From JAUWOY01 sp034431315 (GTDB lineage: Bacteria > Chloroflexota > Anaerolineae > VGOG01), in the NCBI GenBank assembly GCA_034431315.1, contig DAOUDK010000039.1:1-39447 (forward strand): a stretch of 39,447 bases of DNA, in the 5' to 3' direction. The first letter of the stretch is position 1. Every line of letters starts with the position of its first letter. Below, in pieces: positions 1-6,780 of this stretch. Under the pieces are notes generated by a model. It did not search any database and was not told where the DNA came from. It was given only the letters and a program-made list of their open reading frames with translations. A program made the translations under genes and the position numbers.

Positions 1-127
1 CTAGCAGTCTGTCGGAGTAATCGAATTATGGACAACCTGCGTGTTGTAAACAGATGGTTTTCCATTGTTTCAACTGGTTTATGGTAGGCAGTTTTGCCGG
101 AGAGCGTTCTCTCCGACAGGCTGCTAG
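1..127. mobile_element. Small TIR-bounded element (MITE-like)
   Basis: Positions 1-17 (ctagcagtctgtcggag) and 111-127 (ctccgacaggctgctag) are inverted repeats matching at 16 of 17 bases, enclosing about 93 bp with no credible ORF. This is the form of a non-autonomous miniature transposable element. Both ends are CTAG, which is self-complementary, so CTAG could be part of the repeat or a target duplication. The window starts exactly at the left end, so the outer flank cannot be checked. No transposase in this window has matching ends; the element at 31467-34217 has different terminal repeats. Confidence 0.55.
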
Positions 128-141
128 TATCTTTTGATCGC

Positions 142-189
142 CGAAGGTCCCCCGACCGAGGCGGCAAGGGCTCGGTCAGGAGACCTTCG
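142..189. repeat. Dispersed hairpin repeat, copy 1
   Basis: Arms 142-160 and 171-189 pair over 19 bp with two mismatches around a 10-nt loop. The same family (core GGTCTCCTGACCG / CGGTCAGGAGACC) recurs at 4136-4181. This copy lies just beyond the stop codon of holB, which reads toward it, so it could end holB transcription, although no clear T-run is visible. It may instead be a REP-like repeat. Confidence 0.6.
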
Positions 190-211
190 CCCATCGAGGC
201 ATTTGATTCCC

Positions 212-1180
212 CTATCTAGTAGGCAGACTCAGCATCAGCACCTCCAAAGTCAGGCGAGTGTTGGCGTTGCGCTCCAGCCGCCAGGCGGCGGCTCGCAGGG
301 CCTCTACGAAGTTCCGCACCTGACCCAGGCTGTACCGCCGTGCCTGGATTCTCAAAGCGTCCTCACGATCAACGTTGGTGATTCCCACCGAACTTCCACT
401 TGCCGCCAGGAGCAAGTCCCGCCACCAACTGATCCACAGGTGGAGCAGCTCTGGCACAGCTTCAGAATTGCGACTGAGTTGCTGGGCATACTCCAGGCGT
501 TCCACCCGCCCCTGGCCCAGCAGTTCCATCATTTCATCGAGATGCTTCTCCCGGCGGGGCAGGATGGCATCGTTTTGACTGGCCGTCACTGCCCAGCCCA
601 GCCGGCCGCCGGAGAGCCGGGCCAAAAGCTGTGCCCGTTCGACATCCACTCCCCAGCGCTCCTGGAGGGACCTTTGCACCGTTTCGGTGGCCAGGGGCCG
701 CAGGTTGAGCACCTGGCAGCGGGACACGATGGTCGGTAGCAGCGCTTCGGCCTCGCTGGCGGTAAGCATCAGGATCACGTTAGACGGGGGCTCCTCCAGC
801 GTTTTGAGCAGGCAGTTGGCGGCTTCGGCGGTGGCTTGCTCCATCTGCCGGATGATGTAGACCTTCCAGCGTCCCTCCAGAGGAGAGAGGGCTGCTTCGT
901 GCCGCAATGTCCGCATCTGGTCTATCTTGAGGGTTCCCCCTTCCCCTTCGATGATCTGGACATCGGGGTGGCTGCCGTGGGCGATCTTGCTGCAGGCCAG
1001 GCACTGTCCACAGGGCTTCTCCTCGTCGAGGCAGTTCAGAGCCTGGGCGAAGTTAAGAGCCAGGGATCTCTTGCCTATCTGAGGCGGGCCTGTCAGAAGA
1101 CAAGCGTGGGCCACCCGCTCGCCTGCCAGGGCCCGTTTCAACAGATCCACCGCCCACTTGTGACCCACCACCTGCCACAT
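212..1180 (-). CDS. holB: DNA polymerase III subunit delta' (clamp-loader ATPase)
   Basis: This is the delta' subunit of the clamp loader, which loads the beta sliding clamp at primed DNA. The 322-residue protein starts MWQVVGHKWAVDLLKRAL. It has a Walker-A-like loop (GPPQIGKRS, about residues 31-39), a four-cysteine zinc module (CGQCLAC and the preceding/following Cys, about 50-64), a sensor-1 region and the SRC motif (IVSRCQ) typical of clamp-loader subunits. The C-terminal third is helical, as in the family collar domain. An AAGGGGGAG ribosome-binding site sits just upstream of the ATG. The gene is divergent from tRNA-Val. Confidence 0.93.
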   Translation of the reverse strand: MWQVVGHKWAVDLLKRALAGERVAHACLLTGPPQIGKRSLALNFAQALNCLDEEKPCGQCLACSKIAHGSHPDVQIIEGEGGTLKIDQMRTLRHEAALSPLEGRWKVYIIRQMEQATAEAANCLLKTLEEPPSNVILMLTASEAEALLPTIVSRCQVLNLRPLATETVQRSLQERWGVDVERAQLLARLSGGRLGWAVTASQNDAILPRREKHLDEMMELLGQGRVERLEYAQQLSRNSEAVPELLHLWISWWRDLLLAASGSSVGITNVDREDALRIQARRYSLGQVRNFVEALRAAAWRLERNANTRLTLEVLMLSLPTR

Positions 1181-1255
1181 CGCTCCCCCTTAAACAACTT
1201 GCTTCACCTATTGTACCACAGATCACCTTTCATTCCAAATGGGCGCAGCGTCAAT

Positions 1256-1284
1256 TTTGCATTTTGGGGCTTCTGTGGTATAAT
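1256..1284 (+). promoter_or_regulatory. Promoter of tRNA-Val
   Basis: A perfect TATAAT -10 box lies at 1279-1284, with a TTTGCA/TTGCAT -35-like hexamer at 1256-1262 (16-17 bp spacing). It starts about 10 bp before the mature tRNA. The same transcript probably continues into the two small genes downstream. Confidence 0.6.
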
Positions 1285-1293
1285 CTAGTCAAT

Positions 1294-1367
1294 GGGCGGT
1301 TAGCTCAGTTGGCTAGAGTGCCACGTTGACATCGTGGAGGTCACTGGTTCGAGTCCAGTACCGCCCA
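1294..1367 (+). tRNA. tRNA-Val (anticodon GAC)
   Basis: A complete cloverleaf can be folded by hand: acceptor GGGCGGT/ACCGCCC, D arm GCTC/GAGT, anticodon stem CCACG/CGTGG with loop TTGACAT (anticodon GAC, reading GUC/GUU), variable loop AGGTC, and T arm ACTGG/CCAGT with loop TTCGAGT. The discriminator is A at 1367. The 3' CCA is not encoded. Confidence 0.95.
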
Positions 1368-1392
1368 CTGGAGGTAGGATACGAAAAGCTAG

Positions 1393-1731
1393 ATGAAAGG
1401 AACTCCAGAGCAGCCGGTAAGCGAAGTCGAGTATGTTGTCGAACTGTCTCCCAGCAACAGAGTGAGGGAAAGGTTTGTAAAGCACAAAGGCAAGATCCTG
1501 GAATTCATCGTCCAGTTCGAGGCCTGGGTGGAAGGAAAGTGGCAACCTATCGTAAGGTATGACACAGCTCACGGGTTTGCGCATAGAGACGAATTGCGCC
1601 CGGATGGGACAGAGATGAAGACTCCTTTGTATTTCCCAAGTTACAATGATGCCTTAACGTTTGCTGAGCATGATATCAAGATGAACTGGAAATGGTACAA
1701 GGAGAGATATGAGAGAGGGAAGAAGGGATGA
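1393..1731 (+). CDS. Small protein of unknown function (DUF7718-like)
   Basis: The 112-residue soluble protein has no signal peptide. Its central segment (HKGKILEFIVQFEAWVEGKW, then IVRYDTAHGFAHRD) and an Asp/Asn-Trp-rich tail (HDIKMNWKWYKERYERGKKG) resemble a family I recall as DUF7718; the family name is from memory. It overlaps the next gene by four bases (ATGA at 1728-1731), so the two are translationally coupled. The base composition is more AT-rich than in holB or thrS, which suggests a recent arrival. No catalytic motif can be named. Confidence 0.75.
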   Translation: MKGTPEQPVSEVEYVVELSPSNRVRERFVKHKGKILEFIVQFEAWVEGKWQPIVRYDTAHGFAHRDELRPDGTEMKTPLYFPSYNDALTFAEHDIKMNWKWYKERYERGKKG

Positions 1732-2006
1732 GCAACGATAGGACATTTGAAAAAAACGTTAGTCTGAACACTGAATTCATGCGGTATGCACTTGAGCATC
1801 CCGATATTTTAGATCAGATACCGAACAGTGCAAGGCTGGTCTTCCTGCCCGAGGATGATCCAGAGCTGTGTAAAAGAAATCTTGAGATGGCAAAGGCACA
1901 TCCGGATGGAAATAGACCTATAGCTTACGTAAGGATGAAAAAAGTGCCTCAGGTTCAAACGGTGATGGTCACCGTTCCTGAGGTAGAGATTGTGTCAAGG
2001 GTATAG
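1728..2006 (+). CDS. DUF5647-like small protein
   Basis: The 92-residue soluble protein contains LNTEFMRYALEHPDILDQIP, then RLVFLPEDDPELCKRN, and YVRMKK near the end, the pattern I associate with DUF5647 (recalled, not searched). It begins inside the stop codon of the previous gene, so the pair behaves as a two-gene unit like many toxin-antitoxin or partner-protein modules. No function is known to me. Confidence 0.8.
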   Translation: MSNDRTFEKNVSLNTEFMRYALEHPDILDQIPNSARLVFLPEDDPELCKRNLEMAKAHPDGNRPIAYVRMKKVPQVQTVMVTVPEVEIVSRV

Positions 2007-2014
2007 CGAACAAG

Positions 2015-2310
2015 ATCAAAAGCGATGACCAGGACGAGTACTTGAGGGTAGCGCTTCAGGGAGGAGGGGCCGTTGACTGCAAGCCTCTCCAGCAGCGAGC
2101 TCAAGGAAAACCACCTGCGAGCTGGGCTCCGGAAAGGCTGGATCAGTCGAGTATGGGGCTACGGAGGCGTCCGTTAGCAGCCGGGAGAGGACAGCAGACC
2201 TGAGAAATAAGTGGATTTGGTAAAATCCGTTTGTTTCCAAATCTGTTGTTGAAGTTGGGTGGAACCGCGTGAGTAGAACCTCTCGCCCCAAGGGTGAGGG
2301 GTTTTTTGTG
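2015..2310 (+). promoter_or_regulatory. T-box riboswitch (threonine) controlling thrS
   Basis: The leader carries the hallmark T-box sequence GGGTGGAACCGCG (2257-2269), the 5' stem I signature (gaccaggacgagta, about 2025-2040) and a paired CTTGAG/CTCAAG stem. A candidate specifier ACC, a Thr codon, lies at 2110-2112 in the context GAAA-ACC-A. The UGGA acceptor-binding bulge predicts a tRNA with U73. Binding of uncharged tRNA-Thr would form the antiterminator and allow read-through of the terminator at 2279-2307. Confidence 0.9.
2279..2307 (+). terminator. T-box terminator hairpin of thrS leader
   Basis: CCTCTCGCCC and GGGTGAGGGG pair over 10 bp with two wobbles around a short loop, and are followed by six T residues at 2302-2307. 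The 5' strand lies about ten bases after the T-box sequence, as expected for mutually exclusive terminator and antiterminator folds. Confidence 0.9.
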
Positions 2311-2341
2311 TTGCAGGATAAGTCAAAAAGGAGGATTTACT

Positions 2342-4090
2342 ATGTCTGAACAGAATGATTTAGATGTGCTGTGCCACTCCACGTCCCACGTCATGGCCGA
2401 GGCGGTGCTTTCGATGTTTCCTGAGGCCAAGCTGGGCATCGGGCCGCCCATTGAGGACGGCTTCTACTACGACTTCGACTTGCCCCGTTCCTTGACGCCC
2501 GATGACTTGGGGGAGATCGAGTCTCGCATGAGGGAGAGCATCAAGGCCCACAAGCCATTTGTGCGCCGCGAGGTATCCCTGGAAGAGGCGAAGGGGATTT
2601 TCGCCGACCAGCCCTACAAGCTGGAGCTCATCAGGGATATGGGGGAAGGGGAGGTCATCTCCATCTATACCCACGATGGCTTCACCGATCTCTGCAAGGG
2701 GCCGCACCTGGACAACACGGGCCAGATCGCTCCCGATGCTTTCAAGCTGCTGAGCATCGCCGGCGCTTACTGGCGGGGCGACGAGCAGCGGCCCATGCTG
2801 CAGCGCATCTATGGCACTGTCTGGGCCACGCAAGAAGAGTTGGAGGCCTACCTTCATAAGCTGGCGGAGATCGAGAAGCGCGATCACCGCAGGCTGGGTC
2901 GGGAGCTGGACCTGTTCAGCACCCACGAAGCGAGTGGCCCGGGCCTGATCCACTGGCACCCCAAAGCGGGGCGCATCCGCACTATCATCGAGGATTTCTG
3001 GCGCCAGGAGCATTACAAGGCTGGGTACGAGATCGTGTACTCGCCTCACATCGGCAAGGCATCGCTGTGGCAGACGAGTGGGCACCTGGATTTCTACAAA
3101 GATGATATGTACGCGCCCATGGATATCGAGGGCCAGGAGTACTTCATCAAGCCCATGAACTGCCCCTTCCACATCATGATCTACAAGACCAGGATGCGCA
3201 GTTACCGCGAACTGCCCCTTCGTTGGGCAGAGCTGGGCACAGTCTACCGCTACGAGCGGAGCGGGGTCTTGCATGGACTGATGCGGGTGAGAGGCTTCAC
3301 CCAGGACGACGCCCACATCATCTGCACGCCGGACCAGATCGAGGACGAGGTCCTGGGCTGCCTGGACCTTACCGCACATATCCTGGGGGCTTTCGGCTTT
3401 AAGGAGTACGAAATCGCTCTCTCAGTGCGCGATCCAGAGCGCAAGGAGAAGTACATCGGTGACGATGCCACGTGGGAGGTGGCGGAAGGGTCGCTGATCA
3501 AGGCCCTGGAGCGGAAGGGGCTCTCTTACACGCGGATGGAAGGTGAAGCGGTCTTCTACGGCCCCAAGATTGACATCCACATCAAAGATGCCCTGGGCCG
3601 TCTGTGGCAGTGCACGACCATCCAGTTCGACTTCAACCTGCCAGAGCGCTTCGATATGACCTACGTGGGCCCGGATGGGCAAGAGCATCGTCCTTACATG
3701 GTTCACCGGACGCTTCTAGGTTCCATGGAGCGCTTCTTCGGCGTACTAATCGAGCACTACAGCGGAGCCTTCCCGGTGTGGCTGGCGCCGGTACAAGCTC
3801 AACTCATCCCCATCGCTGACCGCCACAATGACTACGCCTATCAGGTTCGGGACCAGTTGAAGGAGGCGGGCCTGCGCGTCGAGGTGGACGATTCCAGTGA
3901 ACGCATGAGGGCCAAGATCCGCCAGGCTCAACTGGAGAAGATACCCTACATGCTGGTTATCGGGGATCGGGAAGCGGCGGAGGGGACGGTGTCCCTGCGC
4001 TTGCGCACCGAAGAGGACCTGGGGCCTCGCCCGGTGGCCGAGTTCGTCAAGATGGCTCAACGGGCCATCGCTGAGAAGCGCGACATTTAG
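2342..4090 (+). CDS. thrS: Threonyl-tRNA synthetase
   Basis: The enzyme charges tRNA-Thr. The ATG at 2342 was chosen because AGGAGG precedes it by a good distance; the frame extends upstream only into the leader terminator. The 582-residue protein starts directly with the editing domain (HSTSH at residues 12-16, DLCKGPH downstream) and lacks the N-terminal TGS domain of E. coli-type enzymes. The class II catalytic core follows, with MNCPFH zinc cysteine, motif 2 RYERSGVLHGLMRVRGFTQDD, VHRTLLGSMERF motif 3 and a C-terminal anticodon-binding domain. Expression is controlled by the T-box leader just upstream. Confidence 0.96.
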   Translation: MSEQNDLDVLCHSTSHVMAEAVLSMFPEAKLGIGPPIEDGFYYDFDLPRSLTPDDLGEIESRMRESIKAHKPFVRREVSLEEAKGIFADQPYKLELIRDMGEGEVISIYTHDGFTDLCKGPHLDNTGQIAPDAFKLLSIAGAYWRGDEQRPMLQRIYGTVWATQEELEAYLHKLAEIEKRDHRRLGRELDLFSTHEASGPGLIHWHPKAGRIRTIIEDFWRQEHYKAGYEIVYSPHIGKASLWQTSGHLDFYKDDMYAPMDIEGQEYFIKPMNCPFHIMIYKTRMRSYRELPLRWAELGTVYRYERSGVLHGLMRVRGFTQDDAHIICTPDQIEDEVLGCLDLTAHILGAFGFKEYEIALSVRDPERKEKYIGDDATWEVAEGSLIKALERKGLSYTRMEGEAVFYGPKIDIHIKDALGRLWQCTTIQFDFNLPERFDMTYVGPDGQEHRPYMVHRTLLGSMERFFGVLIEHYSGAFPVWLAPVQAQLIPIADRHNDYAYQVRDQLKEAGLRVEVDDSSERMRAKIRQAQLEKIPYMLVIGDREAAEGTVSLRLRTEEDLGPRPVAEFVKMAQRAIAEKRDI

Positions 4091-4135
4091 CCCGTTGCTC
4101 GATTAGCACCCTGAGCCCGACTATTCTGTTCGCTG

Positions 4136-4181
4136 AAGGTCTCCTGACCGAAGTGGGAAGGGGCTACGGTCAGGAGACCTT
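4136..4181. repeat. Dispersed hairpin repeat, copy 2
   Basis: Arms 4136-4150 (aaggtctcctgaccg) and 4167-4181 (cggtcaggagacctt) are perfectly complementary over 15 bp around a 16-nt loop. It is the same family as 142-189 and again lies just past the end of a gene (thrS stop at 4090). It may act as a transcription end or be a REP-type repeat. Confidence 0.65.
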
Positions 4182-4213
4182 GCCCAACACTGAACGCGGC
4201 ATCTAAGGTTGAT

Positions 4214-4242
4214 TTGACTTCTCTGCCTAAATGTGTTATATT
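4214..4242 (+). promoter_or_regulatory. Promoter of infC-rpmI-rplT
   Basis: TTGACT (4214-4219) and TATATT (4237-4242) are separated by 17 bp, a strong sigma-A-type promoter. The transcript would have an untranslated leader of roughly 100 nt before infC. Confidence 0.75.
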
Positions 4243-4257
4243 CTTGGTAAGTTGGTT

Positions 4258-4333
4258 GATTAGTCTAGAGGCCTGTCTGCCCTTGGACCAATTGACCACC
4301 AGACTATCGAGCCAACAGACCATTAGACTAATC
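4258..4333 (+). promoter_or_regulatory. Inverted repeat in the infC leader
   Basis: GATTAGTCTA (4258-4267) and TAGACTAATC (4324-4333) are perfect 10-bp complements enclosing about 56 nt. The stem ends immediately before the infC ribosome-binding site (GAGGTGAG, 4337-4344). Leaders of IF3-L35-L20 operons are often autoregulated by L20 or IF3; a regulatory role here is inferred from position and structure only. Confidence 0.5.
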
Positions 4334-4347
4334 CGCGAGGTGAGAGT

Positions 4348-4890
4348 ATCAGCGCCAAGAGGAATCCGCGAGGCCAGAGCACCCGCACAAAGAGGAATCG
4401 CATTAACGAGGCCATCAGAGCCAAAGAGGTTCGGCTGATTGACGAGAAAGGTCAGCAGGTGGGCATTGTGCCCTTTCGAGATGCCCTGGAGGCCGCTCAG
4501 GCTCGTGACCTGGACCTGGTCGAGGTAGCTCCCAACGCCAACCCACCCGTTTGCCGGCTGATGGACTACGGCAAATTCCTGTACGAGCAGGCTAAGAAGG
4601 AGAAGAAGTCCAGGAAGGCTCAGAAGACGGAGGTCAAGGAAATCCGTCTTCGTCCCAAGACCGGTCAGCACGACGTGGCCTTCAAAGTCAGGGATGCCCG
4701 CCGGTTCCTCAACGATGGCCTCAAGGTCAAGGTCCGGGTCCGCTTTCGCGGGCGCGAAATCACCTACCCTGAGATCGGGCGAGAGATGCTGAAGAGAATC
4801 GCCCAGGAATTAGAGGACGTTTCTACTATCGAGCAATCGCCTCGTATGGAAGGCCGCAGTTTGCTCATGATACTGAGTCCTAATAAGTAG
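4348..4890 (+). CDS. infC: Translation initiation factor IF-3
   Basis: IF-3 binds the 30S subunit and enforces start-codon fidelity. The conserved N-terminal segment (RINEAIRAKEVRLID) lies upstream of the first ATG/GTG candidates, so the gene must start earlier. The frame opens after a TAG, and the only well-placed site is ATC at 4348, preceded by GAGGTGAG with a few bases of spacing. This gives 180 residues, the usual IF-3 length. The C-terminal domain with KVRVRFRGREITYPEIG is intact. A non-canonical AUU/AUC start is known for infC in other bacteria, where IF-3 represses its own message. rpmI follows 13 bp downstream. Confidence 0.93.
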   Translation: MSAKRNPRGQSTRTKRNRINEAIRAKEVRLIDEKGQQVGIVPFRDALEAAQARDLDLVEVAPNANPPVCRLMDYGKFLYEQAKKEKKSRKAQKTEVKEIRLRPKTGQHDVAFKVRDARRFLNDGLKVKVRVRFRGREITYPEIGREMLKRIAQELEDVSTIEQSPRMEGRSLLMILSPNK

Positions 4891-4903
4891 CAGGAGGTAG
4901 TTC

Positions 4904-5116
4904 ATGCCTAAGATCAAAACTCACAAGGCGACAGCTAAGAGGTTTAAGTACAGCAAACGCGGCAAGCTTATGCGCACTAAGGTGGGCAAGAGCCACTTGC
5001 GCCGCAGGAAGTCGAAGCGCGTCAAGCGCATGCTCACCGAGATGCACGAGGTCACCACGAAGGGAGAGATCAAGCGCGTTAAGAAGCTGGCGCCATATCT
5101 CAAGAAAAACCGCTAG
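4904..5116 (+). CDS. rpmI: 50S ribosomal protein L35
   Basis: The 70-residue, strongly basic protein starts MPKIKTHKATAKRFKYSKRG, the L35 signature, and has typical length. The ribosome-binding site CAGGAGG lies just upstream. It sits between infC and rplT in the conserved operon order. Confidence 0.97.
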   Translation: MPKIKTHKATAKRFKYSKRGKLMRTKVGKSHLRRRKSKRVKRMLTEMHEVTTKGEIKRVKKLAPYLKKNR

Positions 5117-5132
5117 AGGAGGGATTTGAAAC

Positions 5133-5492
5133 TTGCCAAGAGTTAAAGGAGGGCCGAGCGCCCGTAAGCGTCATAAGAAAGTGCTCAAACTCACCAAGGG
5201 GCAGTGGGGAACCAAGCACACCCTGTTCCGTCGCGCCAACGAGGCCATGCTGAAATCGCTAAGCTATGCCTATCGGGATCGCCGTAATCGCAGGCGTGCT
5301 ATGAGAAGGCTTTGGATCACTCGCATCAATGCCGCATCCCGCCAAGGTGGGTTATCGTACAGCCGCTTCATGTATGGTCTCAAGCAAGCGGGGGTGGAAC
5401 TCGATCGCAAGGTGCTGGCCCAGATGGCCATCGAGGACGCCGATGCTTTTGCCCAGTTGGTCGAGGTAGCCAAAGCCGAGGGTGGGGGATAG
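5133..5492 (+). CDS. rplT: 50S ribosomal protein L20
   Basis: The 119-residue protein is a full-length L20 (PRVKGGPSARKRHKKVLKL, LSYSRFMYGLKQAGVELDRK). It starts at a TTG codon (5133) behind AGGAGGG. L20 binds 23S rRNA early in assembly and in several bacteria represses its own operon by binding the leader, which makes the inverted repeat at 4258-4333 worth testing as its target. Confidence 0.97.
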   Translation: MPRVKGGPSARKRHKKVLKLTKGQWGTKHTLFRRANEAMLKSLSYAYRDRRNRRRAMRRLWITRINAASRQGGLSYSRFMYGLKQAGVELDRKVLAQMAIEDADAFAQLVEVAKAEGGG

Positions 5493-5506
5493 ATGAGAGG
5501 AGGAGA

Positions 5507-5884
5507 ATGGGAAGGATATACGATACCATTCACTCAAATAGCAAGTCTTTGTATGCACTGTTTGATACAGGAGCAGTACATAACTACGTAACCAAGAAGG
5601 CAGCAAGGGGGCTGTCTATTAACCGGCTGCCAAAACCATTTACCGTTGGGATTGGAGGCGAAACAAGAAGCATCCATGAAGCCTGTTTTATCTATGGAGA
5701 ACTGCAAGGTAAAAGGCTGTTCTGCTGGGGTCTTGTGGTAGAAGAGTTGGGGCTGGATGAGCAAGACAAAGAGATAGATATGCTTTTTGGAGCAATGGAG
5801 ATGCAACGCTGGAATATTAGGATCAACCCAAGAGAGGAGAGATTAGACCTTTCAGGCTTTCGTGAAGAATTCATCGAATACTGA
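5507..5884 (+). CDS. Retropepsin-like (clan AA) aspartic protease
   Basis: The 125-residue protein starts MGRIYDTIHSNSKSLYALFD and carries the catalytic DTGA triad at residues 20-23 followed by a hydrophobic strand. A second hydrophobic segment ends with MLFGAMEMQRW. This is the single-lobe retropepsin fold, which needs to dimerise to be active. The ATG at 5507 follows AGGAGG. The gene is more AT-rich than its neighbours. It sits between rplT and the RNA methyltransferase. No signal peptide is visible, so it is predicted cytoplasmic with an unknown substrate. Confidence 0.75.
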   Translation: MGRIYDTIHSNSKSLYALFDTGAVHNYVTKKAARGLSINRLPKPFTVGIGGETRSIHEACFIYGELQGKRLFCWGLVVEELGLDEQDKEIDMLFGAMEMQRWNIRINPREERLDLSGFREEFIEY

Positions 5885-5894
5885 TTGGATCGTC

Positions 5895-6671
5895 ATGATC
5901 ACCAGCGTTGCCAACGAGAAGGTCAAATACGTTCGCTCCCTCTACCGGCGACGGGTACGTTATCGTGAGAGGCACTTCGTCATCGAGGGCGTCCGTTTGG
6001 TGGAGGAGGCGTTTAGAGCGGGAATCGTGCCCGCTCTTCTCTTTTATAGTGAGGGGGTAGATTCCACCCCAGGCGGCCGGGAGCTGTTGGTAGAGATGCA
6101 GAGAGTGGGGGCTCCCGCTTTTGCTGTGAGCGAGAAGGTGATGAAAGCCCTGGCCGACACTGTCTCCCCCCAGGGCGTATTGGCCGTCGTGCCCTTCGTC
6201 GAACTGGCTCCGCCTGCTGGCCCCTCGCTGGTCTTGGTCGTTGACCGGCTGCGCGATCCGGGCAACCTGGGCGCCATCCTTCGCTCGGCCAACACTGCGG
6301 GGGTGGAGCAGGTTATCCTGGCCCCGAAGACGGTGGACCCTTACAATCCCAAGGTGGTGCGAGGAGCGATGGGCGCCCACTTTCGGCTGCCCATCGTGGC
6401 CCTGAGTTGGCCGGAGATTGCCGAGACTTTGGTTGGCGTCCATGTTCTATTGGCCGATGTGCGGGCCGAGCAGGCTTACTACGAAGTGGATTGGACCAGG
6501 CCCTCGGCGCTGATCGTCGGTGGCGAGGCCCACGGGGCCAGCCCGGAGGCAGCGGGGTTAGCTGCAGCCACGATTGCCATCCCCATGCACGGCGGCGCGG
6601 AATCCCTGAATGCCGCCATGGCCGCCAGCGTCATCCTCTTCGAGGCGGCACGGCAGCGCTCTTTCCACTGA
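5895..6671 (+). CDS. SpoU/TrmH-family RNA 2'-O-methyltransferase
   Basis: The protein shows an N-terminal substrate-binding domain (SLYRRRVRYRERHFVIEGVRLVEEA) and a SPOUT trefoil-knot domain with the three motifs: motif 1 DRLRDPGNLGAILRSANTAG, motif 2 around VVRGAMGAHFRLP, and motif 3 LNAAMAASVILFEAARQ. It transfers a methyl group from SAM to a ribose 2'-OH in rRNA or tRNA; the target nucleotide cannot be told. I start at the ATG at 5895 (258 residues) because homology begins there. An in-frame ATG at 5862 would overlap the protease gene. Confidence 0.9.
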   Translation: MITSVANEKVKYVRSLYRRRVRYRERHFVIEGVRLVEEAFRAGIVPALLFYSEGVDSTPGGRELLVEMQRVGAPAFAVSEKVMKALADTVSPQGVLAVVPFVELAPPAGPSLVLVVDRLRDPGNLGAILRSANTAGVEQVILAPKTVDPYNPKVVRGAMGAHFRLPIVALSWPEIAETLVGVHVLLADVRAEQAYYEVDWTRPSALIVGGEAHGASPEAAGLAAATIAIPMHGGAESLNAAMAASVILFEAARQRSFH

Positions 6672-6684
6672 GGCCTGTTTGTAG

Positions 6685-6742
6685 TATAATTCAGGTAACG
6701 AGTTAACGAGTAACGAGTCAACGGGGCACTCATAACTCGTTG
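6685..6742. repeat. Short TAACGAG repeats with a -10-like box before dinG
   Basis: TATAAT at 6685-6690 has no good -35 partner. It is followed by three TAACGAG direct repeats (6696, 6704 and 6711) and an inverted AACTCGTT (6734-6741). This looks like a simple low-complexity repeat inserted in the dinG leader. It could fold into alternative small hairpins; no function is assigned. Confidence 0.4.
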
Positions 6743-6780
6743 CCTTGTTGCCTCATTAACCCTCTGACTGGATCGAAGAT

